Shown here: piece after piece, positions 8,455-17,012 of the stretch
Layout: each line of letters opens with the position of its first letter
Position numbering within the stretch: the first letter of the stretch is position 1
Assembly (NCBI GenBank): GCA_016868785.1
Contig: VGFS01000016.1
Span: forward strand, 1-43,760
Length of the DNA: 43,760 nt
Source of the DNA: Bacteroidota bacterium
GTDB taxonomy: Bacteria > Bacteroidota > Bacteroidia > NS11-12g > UBA955
Direction of reading: 5' to 3'
Notes under the pieces: generated by a model
What the model was told of the DNA's origin: nothing
Seen by the model: the letters and a program-made list of their open reading frames with translations, nothing else
The model's database searches: none
Position numbers and translations under genes: made by a program

Positions 8455-8868
8455 ATGAACTTTTGGCTGATTAAATCAGAGCCTTTCAAGTATAGTTGGG
8501 AACAATTCAACAAAGACCAACAAACCTTTTGGGACGGCGTGAGGAATTACCAAGCTAGAAACAACCTGATAGCCATGGAACTGGGAGACCTTTGTTTGTT
8601 CTATCACAGCAACGAAGGCAAAGAAGTAGTAGGGGTAGCAGAAGTAGTTAAAACCCATTACCAAGATCCAACAACCTCGGAAACGGCTTGGGTTGTTGTG
8701 GATGTTAAGCCCGCGTACAAACTGAAAAATCCTGTCTCCCTTCACACAATGAAATCAGATCCTCGCCTCACCAACATGGGGCTATTACGTCAACCCAGGT
8801 TATCAGTCATCGCATTGTCAAAAGATGAATTTGATACCGTAATTTCTCTATCCAATGAGCCAACCTAA
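8455..8868 (+). CDS. EVE domain protein
   Basis: 137 residues, a complete single EVE domain: NFWLIKSEP at the start, W.GVRNYQARN in the middle, then the LGDLCLFYHSN strand and a C-terminal GLLRQPRLSV segment. EVE domains belong to the PUA/ASCH-like fold and bind modified bases such as modified cytosines in DNA or RNA; the cellular role of the stand-alone bacterial proteins is poorly known. It is the first gene of a pyrimidine-linked operon and overlaps pyrR by 14 nt. It is divergent from a LexA-like repressor. Confidence 0.9.
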   Translation: MNFWLIKSEPFKYSWEQFNKDQQTFWDGVRNYQARNNLIAMELGDLCLFYHSNEGKEVVGVAEVVKTHYQDPTTSETAWVVVDVKPAYKLKNPVSLHTMKSDPRLTNMGLLRQPRLSVIALSKDEFDTVISLSNEPT

Positions 8869-9397
8869 ACTGCTCATCAACACACACAAACTCAACCTCA
8901 TCATCAAGAGGTTTGCGCTTCAATTGATTGAAATGCATGGCGATTTTTCTCATTCGGCCATCATCGGATTGCAGCCAAGAGGTATCAATTTGGCGAAAAA
9001 ATTGGTCGATGTTATCACCGAAATCCAGCCCGAAACAACGCTCAAATACGGAGAACTGGACCACACCTTCTTTCGAGACGATATTGGTCGTGGGGAAATT
9101 TTCATGCCCAAAAAATCCAACGTCAACTTTTCAACGGAAAATCTCAACATCATTCTGGTTGATGATGTTTTATACACCGGAAGAAGTGTTAGGGCCTCTA
9201 TTGATGCGCTGATGAGCTTTGGCCGTCCTCAGCAAGTTGAACTCATGGTCTTGGTTGATAGGAGATTTCAACGTGAACTGCCTATATCGCCCAATTATGT
9301 TGGGGTGGTGGTGGATTCTAGAAGTACTGGCGAGCATGTGAAAGTGGAATGGACAGACGAACAACAGCAAGTTTGGTTATTAAGCAAAAAAGAATGA
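8855..9397 (+). CDS. pyrR: PyrR-type uracil phosphoribosyltransferase / regulator
   Basis: 180 residues, a type I phosphoribosyltransferase fold. The PRPP-binding loop is at 99-111 (LVDDVLYTGRS), GLQPRG near 38-43 and YGELDHTFFRDD at 65-76 fit PyrR. In Firmicutes PyrR attenuates pyr transcription by binding mRNA; I see no attenuator hairpin here, as the EVE gene overlaps its start, so the enzyme activity or a different regulatory mode is more likely. It overlaps pyrB through an ATGA. Confidence 0.9.
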   Translation: MSQPKLLINTHKLNLIIKRFALQLIEMHGDFSHSAIIGLQPRGINLAKKLVDVITEIQPETTLKYGELDHTFFRDDIGRGEIFMPKKSNVNFSTENLNIILVDDVLYTGRSVRASIDALMSFGRPQQVELMVLVDRRFQRELPISPNYVGVVVDSRSTGEHVKVEWTDEQQQVWLLSKKE

Positions 9398-10323
9398 CAG
9401 TGAACGCACCCATAAAACACCTGTTAGGCATCAAAGGATTGAACGCTACCCAAATACAAACCATATTTGAAACAGCCGACAATTTCAAATCACTGATCAA
9501 CGGCCCTATAAAAAAGACGCCAGCCTTGCGCGATGTAACCATCGCCAATTTGTTTTTTGAAAATTCAACCCGCACCCGTGTGTCATTTGAATTGGCAGAG
9601 AAAAGGTTGGGCGCTGATACCATCAATTTCTCCAGCTCCTCATCGAGTGTAAAAAAAGGCGAAACCCTCATCGATACAGTCAACAATATCTTGTCGATGA
9701 AGGTAGACATGGTGGTGATGCGTCACCCCGCACCTGGGGCGTGCGTATTTTTGTCTAAACACATTGATGCTCAAATTATCAATGCCGGTGATGGAACGCA
9801 TGAGCATCCCACACAAGCGCTGCTTGATGCCTACTCAATCAGGGAGCAATATGGCGATGTAGCAGGGAAAAAAGTTGTGATTGTCGGCGATATTCTTCAT
9901 TCACGCGTGGCGTTGAGCAATATTTATTGTTTGCAATTGCTTGGGGCTGAAGTAATGGTTTGTGGTCCCGCAACGCTCATCCCAAAACATATAGCAGCAT
10001 TGGGTGTAAAGGTATCGCACAACCTTGAGGAAGCGCTCAATTGGTGTGATGTAGCCAACATGTTGCGAATTCAGCTGGAGCGACAAGATCAACGATACTT
10101 CCCATCGCTAAAAGAATATTCGAACCTTTACGGTTTAACCATGGATAAATTGCAGCGATTAGACAAAGAAATCTGCATCATGCATCCAGGCCCAATAAAC
10201 CGTGGCGTTGAAATTAGTAGCGAAGTGGCTGATAGCGACCAAAGTATCATTCTTCAGCAAGTAGAAAATGGCGTTGCCGTGCGAATGGCGGTGCTATTTT
10301 TGTTAGGTCAGCAACGATTATAA
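9394..10323 (+). CDS. pyrB: Aspartate carbamoyltransferase, catalytic subunit
   Basis: 309 residues from the ATG at 9394, which overlaps the pyrR stop in ATGA; the longer open frame from 9349 would bury 16 codons in pyrR. Carries out the first committed step of pyrimidine synthesis, joining carbamoyl phosphate to aspartate. Carbamoyl-phosphate motif STRTR at 58-62, HPAPG near 111-115 and HPTQALLDAY from 138 are intact. No pyrI regulatory subunit is adjacent, so it is probably the unregulated trimer type associated with PyrR. Confidence 0.95.
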   Translation: MTVNAPIKHLLGIKGLNATQIQTIFETADNFKSLINGPIKKTPALRDVTIANLFFENSTRTRVSFELAEKRLGADTINFSSSSSSVKKGETLIDTVNNILSMKVDMVVMRHPAPGACVFLSKHIDAQIINAGDGTHEHPTQALLDAYSIREQYGDVAGKKVVIVGDILHSRVALSNIYCLQLLGAEVMVCGPATLIPKHIAALGVKVSHNLEEALNWCDVANMLRIQLERQDQRYFPSLKEYSNLYGLTMDKLQRLDKEICIMHPGPINRGVEISSEVADSDQSIILQQVENGVAVRMAVLFLLGQQRL

Positions 10324-10330
10324 TCAAAAC

Positions 10331-11374
10331 ATGGCAGTTGAGAATTCAAGCAATCCCATCTTGGTTGAAAACATTCGGGGAGAGATAGTAGAAAGTTTTC
10401 ATCGGGGTTCTTTTTGTGTTGTAGATGAACATGGGGAAGTAATTTGGTCGGTTGGTGATATTGAACAAGTCTCGTTTCCTCGATCAGCATTGAAATACTT
10501 TCAGCATATTCCTTTTTTATTGTCGGGAGGATTCGATGCAATGGGATTCACAGAACGCGAATTAGCCATCATGTGTGCTTCGCACAATGGGGAAGACATG
10601 CATCTAGAGGTGGTAAATGCTGTGTTGCGGAAAATATCGTTAAATGCCGATCATCTCAAATGCGGAAAGCAGCAACCCACATTGAAAAAAGACTTTGTAG
10701 CCCTCATCAAAGCCAACCATGAGCCGAGTTGTATGCACAACAATTGTAGTGGAAAGCATGCCGGTTTTTTGGCGCATTGTGTCAACAGTCAATTATCCAT
10801 CCATGATTACCTTTCGCCAAATCATCCCTTGCATACCGCCATCAAAGAAATTACGGCCCTGTTTTACGAAATGGATGCCAGTAAATTGGCAATGGGTGTG
10901 GATGGGTGTTCTGCCCCAATTTTCGGTATGCCGCTGAGGAACCAAGCCCTGGCCTACAAGAATTTGGTGGCTCCCATGCCTTGGAAAAATGATGCCCTCA
11001 CCCAAATTTGCAATCGCATCGTTAAAGCGGTTACAAAATATCCCGAACTGGTGGCTGGCACCAAACGATATTGTACTGATCTCATGAAAGTAACCCAAGG
11101 GAGAATCGTTGGGAAAACAGGGGCCGACGGGGTATATTGCCTATCAATTCCACTTAAAAAATGGGGCATCGCCATTAAAATTGATGATGGGAAAATGGGT
11201 CCCCAATACCAAGTGGCACAAGAGATATTGCTAAAACTCGATTTGCTCACAAACGATGAAGCCAAACAATTGGAATCGCACTGGCATTGCGACAACAAAA
11301 ATTTTGCTGGAAATCACGTAGGGTATTCTGCTTCTGTTCCTCAAGTTCCTCCCACAATGATTCAATTGGTATAA
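10331..11374 (+). CDS. Class 3 (Rhizobium etli-type) L-asparaginase
   Basis: 347 residues of the Asparaginase_II family, unrelated to the E. coli enzymes. Hydrolyses asparagine to aspartate and ammonia. The residues known from the R. etli enzyme can be placed with matching spacing: Ser52 and Lys55 (PRSALK), Ser84 (ASHNGE), the metal-site Cys139 and Lys142 (NNCSGKH), Cys193 (VDGCSAP) and Lys262 (VGKTGADGV). It lies 7 nt after pyrB; it could feed aspartate to PyrB, which is inference from position. Confidence 0.88.
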   Translation: MAVENSSNPILVENIRGEIVESFHRGSFCVVDEHGEVIWSVGDIEQVSFPRSALKYFQHIPFLLSGGFDAMGFTERELAIMCASHNGEDMHLEVVNAVLRKISLNADHLKCGKQQPTLKKDFVALIKANHEPSCMHNNCSGKHAGFLAHCVNSQLSIHDYLSPNHPLHTAIKEITALFYEMDASKLAMGVDGCSAPIFGMPLRNQALAYKNLVAPMPWKNDALTQICNRIVKAVTKYPELVAGTKRYCTDLMKVTQGRIVGKTGADGVYCLSIPLKKWGIAIKIDDGKMGPQYQVAQEILLKLDLLTNDEAKQLESHWHCDNKNFAGNHVGYSASVPQVPPTMIQLV

Positions 11375-11375
11375 A

Positions 11376-11669
11376 ATGTCTTTGTATTTGGTTGAAAGCG
11401 AAATTGCGGTCATGGATGAAAGAATGGCCAGGTTAATTCCAAAACAAAGGCAATACGTCGATGATTTGTTTCAGCGCGGTGTACTCCATATGTATGCCGT
11501 AAATGAGGATATCAATAAATGGTGGTGCACAATAGAAGCAGACTCAGAATCAGATGTTCTTTTGGTGCTTAGAGAAATGCCCATCATAGAATGGCTGAAT
11601 CCAGTAGTACATGGACTCATGTTCTATAACTCGGCAGACCAAATGATTCCGCCTATTTCACTCAATTAG
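11376..11669 (+). CDS. Small ferredoxin-fold-like protein (muconolactone isomerase/YciI-like)
   Basis: 97 residues, starting 1 nt after the asparaginase stop. The order of elements (a basic helix with P.QR.YVDDLFQRGVLHMY, a strand with WW.TIEA, an acidic helix SESDVLLVLREMPI, then a strand ending HGLMFY) resembles the dimeric alpha/beta-barrel small proteins such as muconolactone delta-isomerase. No catalytic residue can be named. Assignment is weak; last gene of the EVE-pyr operon. Confidence 0.6.
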   Translation: MSLYLVESEIAVMDERMARLIPKQRQYVDDLFQRGVLHMYAVNEDINKWWCTIEADSESDVLLVLREMPIIEWLNPVVHGLMFYNSADQMIPPISLN

Positions 11670-11677
11670 TTATTCAG

Positions 11678-13318
11678 TTACTCAATCCAGCTGAAGATCT
11701 TGCTCCAGCGAATGCCCTTCACTTTGTATTCCATGTTCCCGTTGGTGGTCAATGGTTGATTGGTTTCGGGATCTATTGACATCACCTTTTTTAGACTGAA
11801 GAACGTGAATAAGGGTTTTCCAACGACGTGGTCTTCAGGAACATATCCCCAAAAACGAGAATCCAAGCTGTTGTAACGGTTGTCGCCGATCATCCAGTAA
11901 TAACCCATTTTGAAGGTGTATGATTTTACCTCTGAACCCTGTCCGTTGTTGGAATAAAATTTTCCGCCCCGCTGTACAATCTTACCGTGCTCATATTTGT
12001 TGATTGCCAATTTCAAAAAGTCCCAATTTTGGGCAGTTAACGCTATCGTTTCGCCGCGTTTAGGTAATCGAACTTCACCGTAATTGTTGATGTTCCAATT
12101 GGGATGCGCAAAATCATACAATGAGGTGTCGGCATGTTTGTCGAGCAGTTGCCCATTAAACCTCACATTGCCGGGGAACATGACCCTTTGGTACCCCTCG
12201 TCTATAGAGTCCAAGAAAATACTCATCACCTCCGGGTGATTTTTGAGTTTTTCGTAATTCTCGGGCCAGGTGAACAAATGATAAGGAATGATATACTTGC
12301 CGGTTTTTTGTGCTGCATCTTGAATCAATTTGGCATTGGGCGGGAAATTGAAATCCCCCAATTCATTTTGCTCAAGAAAATCCTCGGTAATGGGCGTTTT
12401 TAACAAAGCCAAAAAGCGTTTTTGTTGCTTTCCAATGCGTGGAAGCAATTTGTCATTCACATAAATTTGACCGCCGACCAATTTGATGCGATCCCCGGGA
12501 ATTCCTACACATCGCTTTACGTAGTTGTCTTTTTTATCTGCAGGTAAACTCAGCGTAATGCCATCGTCTGTTTGTTGATAGTCCGACAATCCATCAGCAT
12601 CTGCGTCATCATCAGTTGGCCAGTTAAAAACTATTACGTCGTTATTTTTGATGGTGTACCAACCTGGCAAACGCATATAGGGTAACTCTACCAAATCAGT
12701 ATACGCTTTTACGCCCATAATTTGTTTGGGAGCCATCACAGGAACGGTGATGGGCGTCATGGGAATGCGCATCCCAATTTTTGCTCTGCTAACAACCAAA
12801 TAATCACCCACCATTAAGTTAGATTCCATTGAGGGGGTAGGGATTTGATACAAATCGAAATACAATGCACGCATTCCCCCCGCCACATAAGCAGCAAACA
12901 GAATGGCATCACCCCATTCGCGAATTCCATCGTGCTTGGGAACATTCGCTTCCTTCCAGGCTTTGTTTCCAGCTGGACCGTAATATTTCATCGGTTTGAA
13001 AGCCAATATTGGGAAGTATACAAAACTGAATACGGTACCAAATAATTGTTCCCAATAGCCGTGTTTTCCGAAAGAACGGAGCATGTCTAATGTGATGTTG
13101 AAACTGAACAAAATATTCAATCCGGGAATGACCATTCCTAACATGTACCATTTAGGACGATCTACAATTTTTATCCAATACCACCAACTCAATACGGGTA
13201 TCCACGCCATGCCTGCAGACTGTCCGGCGGCTTTGAACATCTTCGACAAGCCCACACGTGTGAGTACAAAGCAAATCACCCAGAGGATGAAGAATAGTTC
13301 TGAATTAAAACTCTGCAT
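11678..13318 (-). CDS. lepB: Signal peptidase I, long Bacteroidota form
   Basis: 546 residues, about twice the usual length. The first 145 residues hold four or five membrane segments of a DUF5684-like module. The S26 protease domain follows: catalytic Ser163 in TPSM, Lys268 in YVKRCVGIPGD, and the GDNRYNSLDSRFWG box from 478. A large insert between boxes (about 290-430) is normal in this phylum. It cleaves signal peptides of exported proteins at the outer face of the inner membrane. It lies 8 nt after dapB in the same direction. Confidence 0.93.
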   Translation of the reverse strand: MQSFNSELFFILWVICFVLTRVGLSKMFKAAGQSAGMAWIPVLSWWYWIKIVDRPKWYMLGMVIPGLNILFSFNITLDMLRSFGKHGYWEQLFGTVFSFVYFPILAFKPMKYYGPAGNKAWKEANVPKHDGIREWGDAILFAAYVAGGMRALYFDLYQIPTPSMESNLMVGDYLVVSRAKIGMRIPMTPITVPVMAPKQIMGVKAYTDLVELPYMRLPGWYTIKNNDVIVFNWPTDDDADADGLSDYQQTDDGITLSLPADKKDNYVKRCVGIPGDRIKLVGGQIYVNDKLLPRIGKQQKRFLALLKTPITEDFLEQNELGDFNFPPNAKLIQDAAQKTGKYIIPYHLFTWPENYEKLKNHPEVMSIFLDSIDEGYQRVMFPGNVRFNGQLLDKHADTSLYDFAHPNWNINNYGEVRLPKRGETIALTAQNWDFLKLAINKYEHGKIVQRGGKFYSNNGQGSEVKSYTFKMGYYWMIGDNRYNSLDSRFWGYVPEDHVVGKPLFTFFSLKKVMSIDPETNQPLTTNGNMEYKVKGIRWSKIFSWIE

Positions 13319-13326
13319 GGTTGATA

Positions 13327-14058
13327 TTAGCCTTCAAAGTTAAGCAAGTCACGCATACCAAACACGCCCGATTTACCGCAAACCCATTCGGCGGCAAGCA
13401 CTGCGCCACTGGCAAACCCAAGGCGACTTTTGGCCTCATGCTCAAATTTGATAATATCTACCTCGCTCTCAAACGTTAAAATGTGGGTTCCAGGTACTCC
13501 CGGCAAGCGTTTGGCAACAATGGGTAATGCGTGTTTGTCTGTTTTTAATGATGCATTTTTATCTTCCGATAACACCCATCGATTCAACGCGTTTGACTCT
13601 TCAAGAATGGTTTCGGCCAATGTGATTGCAGTGCCACTGGGTGCATCTTTTTTCTCGGTGTGATGAATTTCTTCGATACTCAGTTGGTAGGGTTGATGGT
13701 TCATCATGCGCGTTAGTTTTCGGCTCATTTCAAAGAAAAGGTTTACGCCCAAACTGAAATTGGTGGCTGTAAATAAGGTGCCATTTTTCTCGAGGCAAGT
13801 AGATTTCACCATTTCGTAATCATGATACCATCCTGTGGTTCCAGTAACAACGGGGATTCCATGATCTATACATGTGAGCAGGTGTGAAACGGCCAAATGA
13901 GGGCTGCTGAATTCAATGGCAACATCGGCAGGGAGCACTGTTTCATCATTGAACGGGGTGGTTGAATTGTATCGAGCGACAATTTCATGTCCTTTTTCCA
14001 CCGCCAATTTTTCTATGATTTGGCCCATTTTTCCGTATCCGATCAACAGTATTTTCAC
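13327..14058 (-). CDS. dapB: 4-hydroxy-tetrahydrodipicolinate reductase
   Basis: 243 residues; reduces the dapA product in the diaminopimelate/lysine route that also feeds peptidoglycan. NAD(P)-binding GYGKMG sits at residues 7-12, TGTTGW near 90 and the catalytic region EIHHTEKKDAPSGTA near 150. The start is GTG (14056-14058); it cannot be moved because the nucleotide loop is only six residues in. A TAGGTTTG -7 box ends 4 nt before this GTG, suggesting a leaderless mRNA. Followed by lepB. Confidence 0.94.
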   Translation of the reverse strand: MKILLIGYGKMGQIIEKLAVEKGHEIVARYNSTTPFNDETVLPADVAIEFSSPHLAVSHLLTCIDHGIPVVTGTTGWYHDYEMVKSTCLEKNGTLFTATNFSLGVNLFFEMSRKLTRMMNHQPYQLSIEEIHHTEKKDAPSGTAITLAETILEESNALNRWVLSEDKNASLKTDKHALPIVAKRLPGVPGTHILTFESEVDIIKFEHEAKSRLGFASGAVLAAEWVCGKSGVFGMRDLLNFEG

Positions 14059-14062
14059 AACA

Positions 14063-14070
14063 CAAACCTA
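14063..14070 (-). promoter_or_regulatory. TAnnTTTG -7 box before dapB
   Basis: Minus strand TAGGTTTG, exact consensus, 4 nt from the GTG start of dapB. The same octamer at the same distance precedes murF (23991-23998). No -33 TTG at the usual spacing. Confidence 0.45.
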
Positions 14071-14150
14071 ATGGTTTTTCTAGGGCTTTGAGTGTATTTA
14101 CACCGAAAAATGGATGGAATTCTACGAAAAAAATGCAATTTTGTGGCTGT

Positions 14151-15194
14151 ATGGTAAAGAAAAGGATTTGGGTATTGTTGTGGCTTCTTTTTTCGCTTTT
14201 TGGTTTGAAACTGTGGCTCCTTCCCAATTGGTATTCAACCAATGAAATGAATGTATTGTTGAAGTATGATGCGCCTATTTCCTCCTCCCAGTTTGATTCT
14301 TTGGTTGAGTCGAAGACTGGATTGTCAACACCACTTTCATTGGCAAAAATCGCAAAATGGAAAGGGTTGAATTTGACTGCAGCAGGTACCACGACCTTGG
14401 TGATCCGTCCCAAAACAAGCCTGTGGAGCACAATCAAATTGTTGGTTAAATACCAACGTGAGCAAAAAATGGTGACAATCCTAAGCAATTGGGATTACAA
14501 TCAATTTCTAAAACAACTGTCCAAACAATTTGAATGGTCTCCCACAGAATTGGGGGAAGAATTGATGGATCCCACCAACCACAAACGTTGGAATGAGCAA
14601 ACTTGGCTGAAAGGAAAGGGGTTGGACTCCTACAATTGGCAAGCCATCGCAATTCCGAATTCTTACATGTTCAAAAGAGAAGCAAAACCCATCCAAGTAT
14701 TGGATCGATTGGTGAATGAAGCCCATGACTTTTGGACAAAAGAGCGCATGTTGGCAGCCCAAAAATTGGGTATGAGTCCGGTAGAAGTGATAATATTGGC
14801 CTCCATCGTAACCAAAGAAAGCAACCACATACCTGAATATGGGAAAATTGCGGCAACCTACAAAAATCGACTTAAAATCAATATGCTTTTACAGGCTGAC
14901 CCAACCGTGGTTTTTGCCCGAGGCAGGTCGGGGAGGGTGTTGTTGAGAGATACCAAAATTGAATCGCCCTACAACACATATATTCACAAGGGATTGCCAA
15001 TTGGTGCATTGTGCATACCCAGTGTTAATGCCATAGATTCTACTTTGTTCGGTTCATCGTACCCGTATTTGTATTTCTGTGCGAAGTCCGACCTTACGCC
15101 ACAACACGACTTTGCTGTTTCTCTCAACGAGCACAACAAAAACGCCCAGCGTTACCACCGGGCGTTGAATGAATATCAAAGAAGAAACCGATAG
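14151..15194 (+). CDS. mltG: Endolytic murein transglycosylase MltG
   Basis: 347 residues from the ATG at 14151 (MVKKRIW); ATG at 14133 and a TTG at 14088 are in the same frame, so the start is not certain. One N-terminal membrane anchor (about residues 6-24) is followed by a LysM-like part and the YceG domain. Catalytic Glu223 is in IVTKESNHIPEYGKIA, and NRL....LQADPTV and YNTY..KGLP.GALCIPS follow as expected. It cuts nascent glycan strands and so sets their length. Its stop lies 1 nt from the stop of the convergent CxxCH gene. Confidence 0.92.
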   Translation: MVKKRIWVLLWLLFSLFGLKLWLLPNWYSTNEMNVLLKYDAPISSSQFDSLVESKTGLSTPLSLAKIAKWKGLNLTAAGTTTLVIRPKTSLWSTIKLLVKYQREQKMVTILSNWDYNQFLKQLSKQFEWSPTELGEELMDPTNHKRWNEQTWLKGKGLDSYNWQAIAIPNSYMFKREAKPIQVLDRLVNEAHDFWTKERMLAAQKLGMSPVEVIILASIVTKESNHIPEYGKIAATYKNRLKINMLLQADPTVVFARGRSGRVLLRDTKIESPYNTYIHKGLPIGALCIPSVNAIDSTLFGSSYPYLYFCAKSDLTPQHDFAVSLNEHNKNAQRYHRALNEYQRRNR

Positions 15195-15195
15195 C

Positions 15196-15981
15196 TTAGT
15201 TCTTCACAAAGTTCAAATGCACAATTTGGCCGGTCGCATTTTTTGCGATGACAAAATACTGTCCGACAGTCAATCCCTCAACCATCATTTCATTGGCTCT
15301 CTGAGCCGAAGCAACCGTTTTTCCACTGATCGAAATGATGTTGATCTCGTGAAGTTCTTCCGAAAACGAAATCAACGAACTTGACGGGTTTGGGAAAATG
15401 GTTAATGTTGGTTTTGTATTGGTTTTAACCGATGAAACGGGCGCTGTTAGTGTAAGGCTATTTTTTATTACCTGATCGCCATTGTCGTTGTTATTCATGT
15501 TTGAAACAACCCCAGAGGCATGAATTGTAATGTTGCCCGATGCTGCAGTGGGTGCTGTCCAGTCAAAATACCAAACGCCCAATCCGGGTGTATTATGTCC
15601 TACAATGGTTCTGGTTCCTGAAGTGTAGGAGGTAGCACCTGTACCTACGTTGCTGACTGTGCCAATGGCTTTGTTAGCGGCATCGAGAACCGTGGCTTGA
15701 AATCCTTTCCGAGTAGATGTACCCGCCATTTTGATGCCGATGGTGTATTTCTTGCCGGGCTCGTAGGTAGTAACCATGGAAGCTGTGGCAACATCAACCG
15801 CTGTGATCACCAAGTCGCCTCCCAAAGCGGCAGTTCCGCCATGACAGCCACTGCAGTTTCCGGAAGATCCGGGTGCGCCAGTGCGGTCGCCACCAGGTCC
15901 GTTTGCGTTAGACAATGCTAAAGTAGCCACAGTTATTGCGCAGATGGAATAAAGGCCTGCTCGTAAGTGTTTTCTATTCAT
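15196..15981 (-). CDS. Secreted CxxCH/choice-of-anchor protein with T9SS sorting domain
   Basis: 261 residues from the ATG at 15981. A signal peptide (about 1-27) is followed by GNCSGCHGG, a single c-type heme motif with Cys43, Cys46 and His47. The middle (about 55-185) is a beta domain like the reeler-type choice-of-anchor V proteins. The last 75 residues form a type A type IX secretion domain with IFPNPSS and the closing LNFVKN. It should be exported across the outer membrane to the cell surface. Function unknown; heme binding is inferred from the motif only. A -7 box lies 13 nt upstream. Confidence 0.8.
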   Translation of the reverse strand: MNRKHLRAGLYSICAITVATLALSNANGPGGDRTGAPGSSGNCSGCHGGTAALGGDLVITAVDVATASMVTTYEPGKKYTIGIKMAGTSTRKGFQATVLDAANKAIGTVSNVGTGATSYTSGTRTIVGHNTPGLGVWYFDWTAPTAASGNITIHASGVVSNMNNNDNGDQVIKNSLTLTAPVSSVKTNTKPTLTIFPNPSSSLISFSEELHEINIISISGKTVASAQRANEMMVEGLTVGQYFVIAKNATGQIVHLNFVKN

Positions 15982-15994
15982 AAAATTGTTTACA

Positions 15995-16002
15995 CAAAAG
16001 TA
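15995..16002 (-). promoter_or_regulatory. TAnnTTTG -7 box before CxxCH protein gene
   Basis: Minus strand TACTTTTG, exact consensus, 13 nt before the ATG at 15981. Confidence 0.4.
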
Positions 16003-16070
16003 GCAATCAGACTGAGGAAAAAAAGTCAATTTTTCCATGTTAAAAGAACAAAACCCTCATTCGCTTGTAT

Positions 16071-16078
16071 TAGATTTG
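16071..16078 (+). promoter_or_regulatory. TAnnTTTG -7 box before nuoA
   Basis: TAGATTTG, exact consensus, 8 nt before the nuoA ATG; a clear -33 TTG is not seen. It would drive the whole nuoA-H run. Confidence 0.4.
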
Positions 16079-16086
16079 CAGAAGAG

Positions 16087-16452
16087 ATGAATACGCCAAA
16101 CGATTACCTGCCCATTCTCATTCAAATAGGAGTTGCAGTGGGCTTTGTGGCATTGACGTTGGGAATTTCCCACTTGTTGGGGCCCAATCGAAAGACAGCC
16201 AAAAGGGAAGATAATTTTGAGTGTGGAATTGAAAACCAGGGGAATGCCCGTTTTCCAGTTTCTGTAAAGTATTTCCTGTCAGCCATTTTGTTTGTACTGT
16301 TCGATGTAGAGGTAATATTCTTCTATCCATATGCAGTCAATTTTAAAGAAATGGGATGGGAAGGATTCGGTGCGGTTGTGGCCTTTGTTGGATTCTTTTT
16401 GTTGGGATTCATTTATGTTTGGAAACGCGGAGCCCTTGAGTGGGAAAAATAA
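16087..16452 (+). CDS. nuoA: NADH-quinone oxidoreductase subunit A
   Basis: 121 residues from the ATG at 16087; the open frame extends 40 codons upstream but that part crosses the promoter box and does not look like protein. Three membrane segments, with the family signature FECGIEN.G.AR.PVSVKYFL in the first loop and LFDVEV.FFYPYA in the second helix. It belongs to the membrane arm of complex I, next to the quinone channel. First gene of nuoABCDEFGH. Confidence 0.95.
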   Translation: MNTPNDYLPILIQIGVAVGFVALTLGISHLLGPNRKTAKREDNFECGIENQGNARFPVSVKYFLSAILFVLFDVEVIFFYPYAVNFKEMGWEGFGAVVAFVGFFLLGFIYVWKRGALEWEK

Positions 16453-16461
16453 GACAAAACT

Positions 16462-17010
16462 ATGGTGAAAACTGTTGATGCTCCAGAGGGTATTGAAGGA
16501 CAAGGTTTCTTTGCTACCTCCTTGGATAAGGTGATTGGTATTGCGAGGTCAAATTCTATTTGGCCTTTGCCCTTTGCTACCTCTTGTTGTGGAATTGAGT
16601 TTATGGCAACAATGGGTGCAAACTATGATTTGGCCAGATTTGGTTCGGAGCGATTGGCGTTTACGCCCCGTCAAACGGATCTACTCATGGTTATGGGTAC
16701 CATTTCTAAGAAAATGGCGCCTGTTTTGAAACAAGTGTACGATCAGATGGCTGAACCTAAGTGGGTGCTTTCTGTTGGAGCTTGTGCTTGTTCAGGAGGG
16801 ATTTTTGATACCTACAGTGTGTTACAGGGGATCGACAAAGTAATTCCTGTTGATGTTTACGTCCCTGGCTGTCCTCCAAGACCCGAACAAATCATTGAAG
16901 GATTAATGAAAATTCAAGAATTGGCGAAAAACGAAAGTTTGCGTCGTCGCGATAGCGATGAGTACAAAAAAATCTTGGAAAGCTACAATATTCAATCGGC
17001 AGAGAAATAA
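16462..17010 (+). CDS. nuoB: NADH-quinone oxidoreductase subunit B
   Basis: 182 residues. Carries the terminal 4Fe-4S cluster N2: tandem Cys42-Cys43 in ATSCCGIEF, Cys108 in [10 protein letters not shown] and Cys137 in VPGCPPRPE, with the same spacing as in E. coli. It passes electrons to quinone at the NuoB/NuoD interface. 9 nt after nuoA and 2 nt before nuoC. Confidence 0.97.
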   Translation: MVKTVDAPEGIEGQGFFATSLDKVIGIARSNSIWPLPFATSCCGIEFMATMGANYDLARFGSERLAFTPRQTDLLMVMGTISKKMAPVLKQVYDQMAEPKWVLSVGACACSGGIFDTYSVLQGIDKVIPVDVYVPGCPPRPEQIIEGLMKIQELAKNESLRRRDSDEYKKILESYNIQSAEK

Positions 17011-17012
17011 TC

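Noticed and set aside
14088-14150. Upstream TTG/ATG starts for mltG
   Set aside because: The added residues are not hydrophobic or basic like a membrane-anchor N terminus; the ATG at 14151 begins a normal VKKRIW anchor, although the ATG at 14133 cannot be excluded.
13985-14488. 167-codon minus-strand frame across dapB start and mltG
   Set aside because: Covers the dapB N terminus in another frame and the antisense of mltG; no recognisable motif.
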